A DNA stretch of 64,000 bases, taken from the NCBI RefSeq assembly GCF_005924265.1, contig NZ_VCLB01000005.1:1-64000 (forward strand), in the 5' to 3' direction. Source of the stretch: Martelella lutilitoris. GTDB lineage: Bacteria; Pseudomonadota; Alphaproteobacteria; Rhizobiales; Rhizobiaceae. Shown here one piece after another: positions 7,701 through 16,537 of this stretch (the stretch's first letter is position 1; each line of letters begins with the position of its first letter). The notes below the pieces were generated by a model. The model saw nothing but the letters and a program-made list of their open reading frames with translations, did not search any database and was not told the origin of the DNA. Made by a program: the position numbers and the translations under genes.

Positions 7701-10039
7701 ACGCTTGGCAGCAGGCGGACCTCCAGCAACTTCCACCTCCACAGCTTCGATTGCTGGGGCGTGTAAACGGCGAAGTGACAGTTGCATCGCCTGATCTCCC
7801 CGACGCGCCAGCTGTTGTCGTTTCAGATGGAGATGACCGACAGCTCTTTGCCGCGACGGCACAATCGGGCGCCGGAACACTCGTTATCGAGCCGCCACCG
7901 AATCGCGCTGGCGAGGTGGGCGCCTATTTGGCGACGCGCTTTCCAGATAGGGTCCGTCGGGCCTCGGCGATCCAGGCAAGCTTCGAGTCTGGCGGCGAAC
8001 CAATCCGCTTCAACTCTGGCGAACCCTTGATCGAAGACATGCTGGGAGATGTGATCCGAGAGATCGTTGTTCTCACGCAGCGTTATCGCAACAGCCTTTA
8101 TCGAGGACCGATCGAACAGGTTCTCGAACGACTTTCTCAACTGCGAATCCGCTTCCTGGACGACCTTTCGATCCGGGCAGGGACGGTTGTGGACCCCGTC
8201 CCGATGTTCGCCACACGCGCCGTGCTTCACAAAGACGATTACGGGCAGACGGTGCTTTGTCATAGCGAGCTCAAAGAAAGCGGCCGGCTGCTTGTCGCGA
8301 TCGCCGAGCCCCTCGGAGAGGCGCTCGGTAGTCGCCGCTTCATTGGCGAGCCTATTCTCGCCTTCGCTGCGCAGTTGGGACCAGATGCGCTCGCCTCAAA
8401 CCATGAGGACTATGCTGCGATCCTGAATATGCCGGTCGAGGTGGTCGGCCGTGTCCTCGGTGCTTCTCGCGCGTCGATCGGCAATCTGCTCAGGACGCTA
8501 CGGCCATTCGTCGCGCTGTTTGCCGGGCAGGACGCTGCTGCCGATTTTGTAACCGGTCGTGGACTCCACAGCGAAGACGATGTGAGAGCCTCCCTTGTGG
8601 CACTGGCGCACCTGTTACCGGTGGAGCCAGACAGCTTGGTCAAGCGATGCCGTGAGGCGGGGGAGATTGAACCCGTTGCGATCGCGCTTGGGGTGGATCT
8701 CGCCCGGCTCAACGCGGCGCTAGAAAGCCTAGGACCGCCCTACACACGGCTCGATCTCACGGATCGGCATCAAGCGACGCTGTCGGCTTTCTTGACGCGA
8801 AAAGACAGGTTCATCCGTGAAAGCGTGCGCGCGTCGTTCAGAGTGATGTTCGCTTCCGGCGCCGACCTCAGCAAGTATGTGCAAACCCGCGACGCGGCGC
8901 TTCCGACCCTTCCTGAGGACTTCGGTCGGACAGCTATCAGTCTCGACCAAGATGTGATGCAGGGCTGGCTCGATCGCTGGATGGCAGTAAACGGTGTCGT
9001 TTCGGTCGCCGACCTCCCCGAGGGCCGCGAAGCGATAGATGCTGTTCGCGACCACAATCAGCGCCAGCTCCGGTCTTGGGCTTCGCGCCTTCGCGAGGCC
9101 GTGCTGATCCGGTTAGAACAGGAGAGCCCGCTGCGCCAGCAATGGCTTTCACTCGCCGAGGTCGAAGGCAATCTTGTTAAGGCTGCCTCGTCGGGAGGGT
9201 GGATGGACTTTGACAGGCTGACAGAAGGTGCCGCTCTTGGTTGGATGTCGCGCAGCGGAATGTGGCCGAAGGATTGGCCGCTATCGCTCGATGCCATTGG
9301 CTTATCTGAGGCGGAACGCTCCAAATTCGCACGTGACGAACAGGCGGCCCGCAAGGCAGCGGCAACACGCCGCCGAACTATCGAGCACAGTGGTGGTGTC
9401 TTCACAATTGGTGCCGATACGCTCAGCATGCTCGTAAACCAAATCGCGAGCGGGGTTGCGCGGAACGCGGCACTCTTAGCGACGTCAACGCGCACGGTGC
9501 GCGGCACCCCAATCGCCATCCGGACGTCGAGAGGTGGCGGCGGGGGTGGTGTTGGCGGCGGCGGGGGTGGAGCGCCGAGGCTTTCCGACGACGAACGCGA
9601 AGTCATTGGGTTCTTCGGCGAAGCCATCGCCTTCAACTGGCTGAAGCAGCGCTTTGGCGCCAAACGCGTCGTCGACGAAAGTGCTTGGAAATCGGGCTAT
9701 CGGCAGCACATCTGCGGAGAAAAGGGTAATGACGGACTGGGGTACGACTTCGAAGTGGCCAATGGTGGAACACGTTGGTTTTTCGAGGTTAAAGCAACGA
9801 AGTTGGTCGAGCCCCAAGCTAGGCAGACTATAGAACTTGGTTCGAGCGAAATCGCGCATGCCGAGTCATGCAAGGCGGACAAGCGGTTTCGATATCGCAT
9901 TCTTTACGTCATGAATGCGCTGCAGCCCGAACGAGCATCGATATTTCCACTGCCTAACCCCCGCAGTCGGGCCGGTCTTGCCTTTTTTGCCGAGCAGCAA
10001 AGCACCGGCGTGCGATTGCTCTTTCCCCTGGCGCGCTAG
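4745..10039 (+). CDS. giant GHKL (Hsp90/sacsin-like) ATPase with C-terminal DUF3883 domain
   Basis: A 1764-residue protein. The N-terminus carries a GHKL fold: ELLQNAHDA (Glu65, Asn69), NDGAGF (Asp102) and the lid GNKGVGF (129-135), as in sacsin-type Hsp90-like ATPases. About 1450 residues without recognised motifs follow. Next is a glycine-rich linker near 1597-1612, and then a DUF3883 domain (about 1618-1740) with GYDFEV (Asp1668) and FEVKAT (Glu1681, Lys1683), resembling a PD-(D/E)XK nuclease core. It lies 175 bp behind ietS on the same strand, inside the same flanking repeats. ATPase-nuclease architectures of this kind are common in defence islands. By inference it is a third component, perhaps a DNA sensor or effector. 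The start ATG at 4745 has only a weak purine-rich leader. Confidence 0.8.
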   Translation: MSKEMQMLDHSSKNSMVGSPSEHIRAETLRRIQHFLSDPALSVYPDLKGMCERVSDSYRDRVIIELLQNAHDAHPSASSDGRIKFILDMSEGPHGTLYVANDGAGFTRDNFDALCSPTRTTKDVNEAIGNKGVGFLSVFQVCAHPEIFSRLTPESRYFDGFCFQFADDPTLTRFLEAQQLGDTAALVIASMPRVYLGCPANASNVTVEELAKDGYATVVRLPLKSAEAAESVAAQLGSLAEESPPVQLFLTRVTTLSVERRGCDPVFNTLTRTSQVIHDEHDLRLMIVSCGNRSYTVVERTVPYAAVIDVIQRDVMAEKMPEAWLNWTGDAVVSVAVAVDGPPLDGRLYNFLPMGADVGGPFPGYLDAPFLASLNRLTLQSGVELNHMFLAVARDAALAGARLAKVKLAHEQARQVVLDLLMWNGSERDEIRKKIFASRDALLPSVPGTRAPEGWASFADAKAWPTDQFITPALAARTSPFPLLDPSIDLGRLRLLEQFLAGKRLLSCTNEERAEVVEGVASDLAKRKASIERWNRFYASVRVLFKDAGEALHGRKLLLTARRELDLTDAPVLARGKRRRLSAVFLPPLRNVDSAEALKSLPRNVQRRIAYLHPDLELSRDGTSLARRFFVGNGLLREYESREILRLLANAISVPGETQDPDGLRWQALTAMMRIVIGEDTADAIVAELNVHVPTRQGWSRANIAYLGDSWARKGGGGLERLFERAAGISTELDNHAERALRRYADWPVASGDRENWEAFLRKAGVSDTLRPIPALPGSAPRAWPNALASTLAVRAGLPKDQTDCWKALMGPGNNLANPQTIYTASGAMRAPGQLDFDALAPVAGPDYAREIIRMIERSPEVLRMTVFKPDHPHAPDRRQWPSPLAAFVRGVAWVPLSQGSLERLQAAWLPGTETRTPPPFLPIVSPDLRDVLSRSELAAAELRGAGLSEYGNRTSAWRFLSMAGDLVDRATHQVDKERIYSASQDAWQQADLQQLPPPQLRLLGRVNGEVTVASPDLPDAPAVVVSDGDDRQLFAATAQSGAGTLVIEPPPNRAGEVGAYLATRFPDRVRRASAIQASFESGGEPIRFNSGEPLIEDMLGDVIREIVVLTQRYRNSLYRGPIEQVLERLSQLRIRFLDDLSIRAGTVVDPVPMFATRAVLHKDDYGQTVLCHSELKESGRLLVAIAEPLGEALGSRRFIGEPILAFAAQLGPDALASNHEDYAAILNMPVEVVGRVLGASRASIGNLLRTLRPFVALFAGQDAAADFVTGRGLHSEDDVRASLVALAHLLPVEPDSLVKRCREAGEIEPVAIALGVDLARLNAALESLGPPYTRLDLTDRHQATLSAFLTRKDRFIRESVRASFRVMFASGADLSKYVQTRDAALPTLPEDFGRTAISLDQDVMQGWLDRWMAVNGVVSVADLPEGREAIDAVRDHNQRQLRSWASRLREAVLIRLEQESPLRQQWLSLAEVEGNLVKAASSGGWMDFDRLTEGAALGWMSRSGMWPKDWPLSLDAIGLSEAERSKFARDEQAARKAAATRRRTIEHSGGVFTIGADTLSMLVNQIASGVARNAALLATSTRTVRGTPIAIRTSRGGGGGGVGGGGGGAPRLSDDEREVIGFFGEAIAFNWLKQRFGAKRVVDESAWKSGYRQHICGEKGNDGLGYDFEVANGGTRWFFEVKATKLVEPQARQTIELGSSEIAHAESCKADKRFRYRILYVMNALQPERASIFPLPNPRSRAGLAFFAEQQSTGVRLLFPLAR

Positions 10040-10210
10040 TGACGGACAGCCCCTTCTAAGCGTCCTTTGTGATCGCGTCTCACGGGCATTGGCGAGTATA
10101 AGCTCGCAAGTTTTGGCACCTTCAGCAAAATCAGGAATATCGGAAACGAGCTGACCTAACCGGCTGCCGGTCGCAAGATACCGACCGAGATTGAACAATC
10201 TACCGGTCAC
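10040..10210. other. non-coding spacer after the GHKL gene
   Basis: No supported gene is present. A minus-strand frame (roughly 10255-10040) reads EHIAWTTEVERVTGRLFN and onward. A similar peptide start (EHIALTTKVE) occurs beside repeat copy C, so this may be a remnant linked to the repeat rather than a gene. Confidence 0.35.
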
Positions 10211-10530
10211 CCTCTCAACCTCTGTCGTCCATGCAATGTGCTCGGTTCGAACCGGCCATCCCGGCGATCCAGGATCGAGGTGGGTATATTGATTTTGCCG
10301 GTTTTGACGGTACTTTATCGGGGCGCTAGATTCGACGTTTGTCGTCTACGTCTCAACGCGAAACGGCCGATAGTTCACAGAATTTTTCTGTCGTGAAATT
10401 CCAAAAAAATATAGCAAAATCAAGAGGCTAACTTTTTGACGGGTCTGGTCACGGCGCGGGGAGCCGAAAAGGAAATTTTCTGTAAGAAAATCAATTCCTT
10501 AGGACATGAAAAATATTAGAGTGGGAATGG
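10211..10530 (+). repeat. intergenic repeat, copy B
   Basis: This is the longest and clearest copy. Its first ~35 bases (cctctcaacc, then tgcaatgtgctcg) match copy C at 42518. The middle and end match copy A at 576-870, including tttgacggtactttatcgg, gccgatagttcaca and ttagagtggg. It is AT-rich toward 10380-10520. It closes the ietA-ietS-GHKL cassette in direct orientation relative to copy A. No open frame of note was found. Confidence 0.68.
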
Positions 10531-10674
10531 TTCAGGCCCATCCGAACGCTGCTGATTGCGCACTGAGACGCGGCTTAACATACTGTAAACAAAAATAAAT
10601 TCCTTCAATGCCTATCGATATCTATCGGTGGGCATAGATCGCGTTTGGTAGCCTCGCTGACGGGCCTCGCCCCC

Positions 10675-10924
10675 CATTGATCAACCGGATATCCGATCAG
10701 ATTGGCTCGCTCTTCCTCGAAGACGTCCCAGACCGTGCGCTGTGGCTGTTCGACCTGTTTGTGGGCAGGGGCGCAACTGATGCGTTTTTCCAGCAGCCAC
10801 CGCCGCGCAGAACCTTCCGAACCACTTTACGCGAAATACCCAATTCCCGGCAGCTCGCTTTGTTCGGCATGCCTTTCATCAGCGCAAGCCGGCGTATCTT
10901 TGCAATTGTTTCCACAACAAGCAT
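10675..10924 (-). pseudogene. IS21-type transposase istA, internally deleted remnant
   Basis: Reading leftward from 10924, the frame starts MLVVETIAKIRRLALMKGMP and continues CRELGISRKVVRKV, the N-terminal helix-turn-helix of IS21-family IstA. Near 10800 the frame changes and the sequence becomes AHKQVEQPQRTVWDVFEEER, which belongs to the C-terminal part of IstA. Several hundred codons between these parts, including the DDE core, are gone. The element is dead, and no istB partner is seen. It lies between the cassette repeat and the catabolic island. Confidence 0.72.
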
Positions 10925-11321
10925 CCAAATACAAAGCCTCCAAGATAAACCGGAGGTTGTTGTAACCCCTGTGCCAGAAGGGTTCCTGTTGGAAGCCGAT
11001 CACCCCTCTAACGGGGTCCTTAGTCCACGCCTAAACACATCCAATTGGTCGACATCCCATGAAACGGACAAAGCTAAGCCGGGGAGCCCATTTCTTCAAA
11101 CTGCGGCAATCCGTCCACACCGCCCAGCGCTTAAGAGAGATCAGAAGTATCGAAGGGCTTGGCAAGCGCTGGCCCCATGAAGCCTTTTGGTCGATAGCGC
11201 CCGATCAGTGCCTAAGTCGATCTTTGATCGGTACATCTTTACGGCTTGTCTTATGCTCTTTCCGGCTTCTGTCGGAAGCAAAAACCTGAGGACATCCGGT
11301 GCGCGATTTGTCCTGTTTGCC
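10925..11321. other. non-coding stretch between IS remnant and catabolic island
   Basis: This is about 400 bp without a supported gene. At 11100-11125 the bases tccgtccacac recall the tail of the IS5-type transposase at 95-115, but the match is too short to call an element. The remainder shows nothing recognisable. Confidence 0.35.
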
Positions 11322-12110
11322 TTAGTGCGCGTTGAATACGGGTTTACGTTTTTCCGTGAAAGCCGCTGCAGCTTCCCGGTGGTTGGCACTCGCTGCGCAA
11401 TGGATGTGATTCCGGGCTTCGAGATCGAGACACTCTGCGAGCGTGGAGCCCGCTTCCGCTTTCGCGATATTTTCCTTCATTCGCCCAAGCGCGTCTGTTG
11501 GGCCTTTTGCGAGTGTGGCGGCGAACTGCCGTGCTGCGCCCTGCAGGTCTGCGGCGGGCAGGGCCCGTGTCGCCAAGCCGATTCGAGCGGCTTCGGCACC
11601 GGTGAGAATTGGCGAGGTGAGGTAGAGTTCGCGCGCCTTCGCACCTCCGAGTAGCTGCGTCAAAAACCAGGAACCGCCGAAATCTCCCGAGAGCGCGATC
11701 TTGGCGAATGCCGTCGTGATCTTCGCGTCTTCGGCGCAAAGCCGCAGGTCGCAGGCGAGGGCCAAGGACAATCCGGCGCCGGCGCAAGATCCCTCAATGG
11801 CAGCGATGGTCGGTTTCGGCATGTCGTGGAGTTGGCGTACGGTGTCCATGCGTTCGCGAAGACCGGCCAGGCGTTCTTTCGCTGCGCTCGCCTCGGAACT
11901 GGCCATTTCGGCCACATCGCCGCCGACACAGAAATGACCCTGTGTGCCGGTGAGAAGAACGGCACGAACCGAAGGGTCGTTCGCGGCAGCCTCCGTCGCG
12001 TCCCGCAACGCCCGCGCGAGAGTTAGATTGAGTGCGTTACGCTTTTCGGGGCGGCTAAGCGTGAGGATCAACAGGCCATCCGCAAGCTCGGATTTCAAAA
12101 CCTCGGGCAT
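11322..12110 (-). CDS. crotonase-family protein (PaaG-like isomerase or hydratase)
   Basis: A full-length crotonase of 262 residues. The oxyanion-hole regions HFCVGGDVAEM and GSCAGAGLSLALACDLRLC are present. The two glutamates of canonical enoyl-CoA hydratases are missing: the first site reads GAGLSLA and the second FAKIALSGD. An Asp in GDFGGSWF sits where PaaG-type isomerases carry their acid, so isomerase chemistry is more likely than hydration. It is divergent from the TetR gene at 12304, with a TetR-type palindrome 62 bp upstream of its start, so it probably belongs to the same regulon as the kinase and dehydrogenase genes to the right. Confidence 0.8.
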   Translation of the reverse strand: MPEVLKSELADGLLILTLSRPEKRNALNLTLARALRDATEAAANDPSVRAVLLTGTQGHFCVGGDVAEMASSEASAAKERLAGLRERMDTVRQLHDMPKPTIAAIEGSCAGAGLSLALACDLRLCAEDAKITTAFAKIALSGDFGGSWFLTQLLGGAKARELYLTSPILTGAEAARIGLATRALPAADLQGAARQFAATLAKGPTDALGRMKENIAKAEAGSTLAECLDLEARNHIHCAASANHREAAAAFTEKRKPVFNAH

Positions 12111-12171
12111 GCTTGCTTTCCTTTTTGCTCGACGCTTTCGGGTAGACGTGACTCAGGTTGCACTAGTCGGA

Positions 12172-12187
12172 ACTGACAAATGTCAGG
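12172..12187. promoter_or_regulatory. TetR-type operator palindrome, site 1
   Basis: The sequence actgacaaatgtcagg contains an inverted repeat (ctgaca..tgtcag) identical in its 14-base core to two sites at 14175 and 14309. It lies in the divergent promoter between the crotonase (11322-12110) and the TetR gene (12304), where it would serve both autoregulation and control of the crotonase. Confidence 0.7.
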
Positions 12188-12303
12188 ATGTCGTTTCACC
12201 GCGTATTGGTCAAGGAATTTCGGCTGTCCTGCCGGCGTCCGCGCAGGTGCTTCGATTGCCAGCCCGTTCGGTCTTGGCTAGGGTTGCGCATCAGAGTTGA
12301 TGG

Positions 12304-12984
12304 TTGGAGTGGAGCCTTTTGTCCATAAGTCAGGAAAAGAAGAACCGAATAGGCGCGATCCGCGAAAAGCTGCTGGAAGAGGCGGAGATACACAGCGTTC
12401 AGAACCAGACGCTGGTGCAGAAACGGCGTGAACAGATTTGCGATGCTGCGCTTGATCTCTTTCTGGAGAAAGGCTTCGCCTCGACGACGATCCGCGATAT
12501 CTGCGGGCGTTCCAGGGTTAACCAGGCAAGCATATACGACTACATCGCTAACAAGAACGATATCCTGCGCCGGCTTATGAACCAGGTCTGGTTCCGCCAG
12601 GACGTCCCGACACTGGCGGAACTGCTGGGTGATCCGGATCTGACGCTGGAGGATGCCTTCGCCCGCTATTTTCGCGACACATTGCAGCTTCGGCGCAAGG
12701 GCACGGTGCTGATTTACCGGTCTGTACCGCACATGCTCGATGACGACCGCCGGCTTATGCACGCGCGTGAAATCGCGTTGATCAAAGACGTGGCCGACGA
12801 ATTGCGGACGCGCACGGCCCACCCCGTGGATGAGCGGAGACTGGAGGTCCTCGCCAACCTGCTGATTTTCCTTGCCGGTTTCGGGCCGTTGCGTGACTGG
12901 CTCAACAAGGACGCATCGCAAGAGACGATTGTGGACGTTGCAGCGGCCGGAGCAGCGGCAATGGTTCGGGCCGTGACCGGCTAG
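12304..12984 (+). CDS. TetR/AcrR-family regulator of the island
   Basis: A TetR-type repressor of about 226 residues. After a ~40-residue N-terminal extension come the helix-turn-helix segment REQICDAALDLFLEKGFA and VNQASIYDYIANKNDILRR. The C-terminal ligand domain is variable, as usual. The frame opens with TTG at 12304; another TTG at 12319 is an alternative start. The palindrome cctgacaaatgtcagg upstream of this gene, its divergent neighbour and the kinase/dehydrogenase promoter region identifies its probable operator. The inducer is likely an acyl-CoA of the pathway, as in other TetR regulators of fatty-acid-type catabolism; this is inferred. Confidence 0.82.
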   Translation: MEWSLLSISQEKKNRIGAIREKLLEEAEIHSVQNQTLVQKRREQICDAALDLFLEKGFASTTIRDICGRSRVNQASIYDYIANKNDILRRLMNQVWFRQDVPTLAELLGDPDLTLEDAFARYFRDTLQLRRKGTVLIYRSVPHMLDDDRRLMHAREIALIKDVADELRTRTAHPVDERRLEVLANLLIFLAGFGPLRDWLNKDASQETIVDVAAAGAAAMVRAVTG

Positions 12985-13028
12985 GCTAAAGGGGCAACGC
13001 CTGACGCCTGGCGAGGCATTTTCCCGGG

Positions 13029-13047
13029 TTGTGACGTGCCGTCACAA
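13029..13047. terminator. hairpin between convergent genes
   Basis: Perfect 8-bp arms (ttgtgacg / cgtcacaa) enclose a 3-base loop between the convergent ends of the TetR gene and the phosphotransferase gene. No clear T-run follows, so termination efficiency is uncertain. Confidence 0.4.
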
Positions 13048-13056
13048 GGAGGTGCT

Positions 13057-14133
13057 TTACATCGAGCGGGCGATCCGGGCGCCTGCTTCAGCGACGCGTC
13101 TGGCACGAGTGCCGTCCTTTTCCGGGTCGGCGCTGGCGCTGCTGGCGGTTCCACGCGCTGCACGCGCTGCCACGCCCTGGCTGATCGCTGCTGAACGGAA
13201 GCAGGAAAAGGCAAGAAAGACCGGCCAGTCCGGGATATCGTCGCGCCCCGTCGCCGTGCGGTAGCGCGCGAGGATGTCTTTCTCCGGCGGCAAGCCGGCG
13301 GCCAGCAGGTCCTGAACGCCGGGCAGATCCAGGGGCAAGCGGTAATGCAGGCACAGATAGGCCAGGTCGGCCAACGGGTGGCCGATGGTGGAGAGTTCCC
13401 AGTCGAGTACGCCGATCACCCGCGGTTCGCGGGGGTGGACCACGACGTTGCCTAGCCGGTAATCGCCATGGACGATGGTGCTCTCGTCGGACACCTGGCT
13501 GTGCTTGAGCAGCCAGTCTCTCAGCCAATCCATCTGGCTGTAGTCGAAGTTCTTCGGCAGGTCGGATTTGGCAGCTTCGTACTGGGCCGACCATCGTGCC
13601 GTCTGCCGCGCCAGATAACCTTCCGGCCGGCCGAAACCTTCCAGTCCTGCTGTACGCCAGTCCACCTTGTGCAACGCCGCCAGCGTGTCGACGAGAGACC
13701 AGGCCAGTTCGACGCGCTCGGTTCTCGGCAACGGGTCCATCGCCACCGAACGGATGATCCGTCCCTCCATGTGCTCCATCACGAAGAATTCCGCCCCGAT
13801 CACGCCAGGATCGTCGCAATAGGCGATCATCCGCGGCACCGGCACGCCGCTGTCCTCCAGCGCGCGCATGACCCGGTATTCCCGGTCAATGGCATGAGCC
13901 TTGGGGAGCAACTTGCCCGGGGGCTTCTTGCGCAGCACGTAACGCCGCCCTGACGGGAGGGTTAGAAGGAAGGTCGGGTTCGACATTCCTCCTTGATATT
14001 GCTCGACCCTCAGACCGTCCCGGGTGTCCGGAAGGCTGTCCGAAAGCCAGCGCGCCAGCGCTGCCTCGTCGAAGCGATGATTGGGCAGCGGCGGAATCGT
14101 CACTGCCGAGGAATTGGCGTTTCGGGTGCTCAT
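13057..14133 (-). CDS. APH-fold phosphotransferase, ACAD10/11 kinase-domain type
   Basis: A 358-residue aminoglycoside-phosphotransferase-fold kinase. It has the nucleotide-binding Lys in YVLRKKPPG, the catalytic loop VHGDYRLGN (His222, Asp224, Asn229) and the metal-binding VLDWE (Asp244). The sequence type is that of the N-terminal domain of mammalian ACAD10/ACAD11 and of LvaA in the Pseudomonas levulinate pathway. Those kinases phosphorylate the 4-hydroxyl of 4-hydroxyacyl-CoAs so that a partner acyl-CoA dehydrogenase can eliminate phosphate. An ACAD11-like dehydrogenase lies at 16538, supporting the same job here. Two TetR-type palindromes separate this gene from the divergent operon. The last ~40 residues are low-complexity and Ala/Arg-rich. 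Confidence 0.82.
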   Translation of the reverse strand: MSTRNANSSAVTIPPLPNHRFDEAALARWLSDSLPDTRDGLRVEQYQGGMSNPTFLLTLPSGRRYVLRKKPPGKLLPKAHAIDREYRVMRALEDSGVPVPRMIAYCDDPGVIGAEFFVMEHMEGRIIRSVAMDPLPRTERVELAWSLVDTLAALHKVDWRTAGLEGFGRPEGYLARQTARWSAQYEAAKSDLPKNFDYSQMDWLRDWLLKHSQVSDESTIVHGDYRLGNVVVHPREPRVIGVLDWELSTIGHPLADLAYLCLHYRLPLDLPGVQDLLAAGLPPEKDILARYRTATGRDDIPDWPVFLAFSCFRSAAISQGVAARAARGTASSASADPEKDGTRARRVAEAGARIARSM

Positions 14134-14174
14134 CGGCGTCGCTTTCCGCTGTAGGGCGGCCTTTCGTCGTGTTT

Positions 14175-14190
14175 CCTGACAAATGTCAGG
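14175..14190. promoter_or_regulatory. TetR-type operator palindrome, site 2
   Basis: A perfect palindromic site, cctgacaaatgtcagg (7-bp arms, 2-bp centre), 42 bp upstream of the phosphotransferase start. The same 16 bases recur at 14309. Confidence 0.75.
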
Positions 14191-14308
14191 ATTACCACTT
14201 AGCGACTTCCGCTCATCGGGTCAATTACCGTTATCGCGTCGCGGGAAGCGTCCGGCTTGGCTTGCCGGCAGGGGTTGACGGGCGGGTGGAAGTCACCTAT
14301 CAGTCGAT

Positions 14309-14324
14309 CCTGACAAATGTCAGG
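14309..14324. promoter_or_regulatory. TetR-type operator palindrome, site 3
   Basis: A second identical copy of cctgacaaatgtcagg, 87 bp upstream of the hydroxyacyl-CoA dehydrogenase start. Paired with site 2, it gives each divergent transcript its own operator. Confidence 0.75.
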
Positions 14325-14410
14325 AAACTTTATCGGCTAACAATTTTCATCGTCGTCAGCACCGTTGATGGCGATGGCGACCGCAGCTTTGCGACGAGAA
14401 GGAATGTTCG

Positions 14411-15715
<1,305 letters not shown>

Positions 15716-15724
15716 GAGCGACCG

Positions 15725-16501
15725 GTGTCCTACGAATTCATCACCACCGAGAAACGCGGCAAAGTGCTGGTACTCACCATGAACCGACCGGAGCTCTACA
15801 ATGCCGTCCATGCGCCAATGCATGATGAGATGCATGCCGCGTGGAACGCGTTCGCTGCCGATCCCGATCTCTGGGTCGCTGTGCTCACCGGGGCGGGCGA
15901 GAAGGCCTTCTCTGCCGGCAACGATCTGAAATATACTGCCAATGGCGGCAAGGGCGCATCGCAGCCGACTGGCTTCGGCGGCATCGTCGCGCGCTTCGAT
16001 CTGGACAAGCCGGTGATCGCGGCCGTGAACGGTTTCGCCGTGGGTGGCGGTTTCGAGATGGCCCTGTCGTGCGACATCATCCTTGCCGCCGACAACGCGA
16101 CATTCGCCCTGCCGGAAGTGAAGGTGGGGTTCTTCCCCGCAGCCTCCGGAATCCAGAGACTGATCCGCGAGACAAGCCGCAAGAAAGCGCTGGAACTGAT
16201 CCTTACCGGACGCCGTGTCGGTGCGGTGGAGGGCGCCGCAATGGGCTTCGTAAACGAGGTCGTGCCGCAGGCCGAACTGATGGCGCGAGCGATGAGGATG
16301 GCCGACGAGTTGGCCGCGGTCTCGCCCTCGGCGCTGCGCGCGACCAAGCGGGTTCTCAACTACATGGACGCGATCGCGCGCCTTGAAGAGAGCCTGCTTT
16401 TCAACCGCGAGGTGCTGGCCGAGTTGCGCCGGACGGAGGACTTCGCCGAGGGCGTGAAGGCGTTCGTCGAGAAGCGCAAACCCGTCTGGAATAACCGCTG
16501 A
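15725..16501 (+). CDS. enoyl-CoA hydratase
   Basis: A 258-residue crotonase with GTG start, nine bases after the preceding stop and with a gag-type leader. Both hydratase glutamates are in place: GGGFEMALSCDIIL carries the first and FALPEVKVGFFP the second. The oxyanion-hole segment AFSAGNDLK is also present. It is therefore likely to be a genuine enoyl-CoA hydratase, unlike the crotonase at 11322. Its position between the dehydrogenase and an acyl-CoA dehydrogenase gives a beta-oxidation order. Confidence 0.86.
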   Translation: MSYEFITTEKRGKVLVLTMNRPELYNAVHAPMHDEMHAAWNAFAADPDLWVAVLTGAGEKAFSAGNDLKYTANGGKGASQPTGFGGIVARFDLDKPVIAAVNGFAVGGGFEMALSCDIILAADNATFALPEVKVGFFPAASGIQRLIRETSRKKALELILTGRRVGAVEGAAMGFVNEVVPQAELMARAMRMADELAAVSPSALRATKRVLNYMDAIARLEESLLFNREVLAELRRTEDFAEGVKAFVEKRKPVWNNR

Positions 16502-16537
16502 GCCGCGGATCGGCTTACTAACGCAAACCGAGGGGGA

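Noticed and set aside
11059-11150. possible second IS5-type transposase tail
   Set aside because: Only a dozen bases around tccgtccacac match the tail at 95-115, and the surrounding translation does not align convincingly.
10677-11180. 167-codon plus-strand open frame
   Set aside because: It is antisense to the istA remnant, which gives recognisable transposase motifs on the minus strand.
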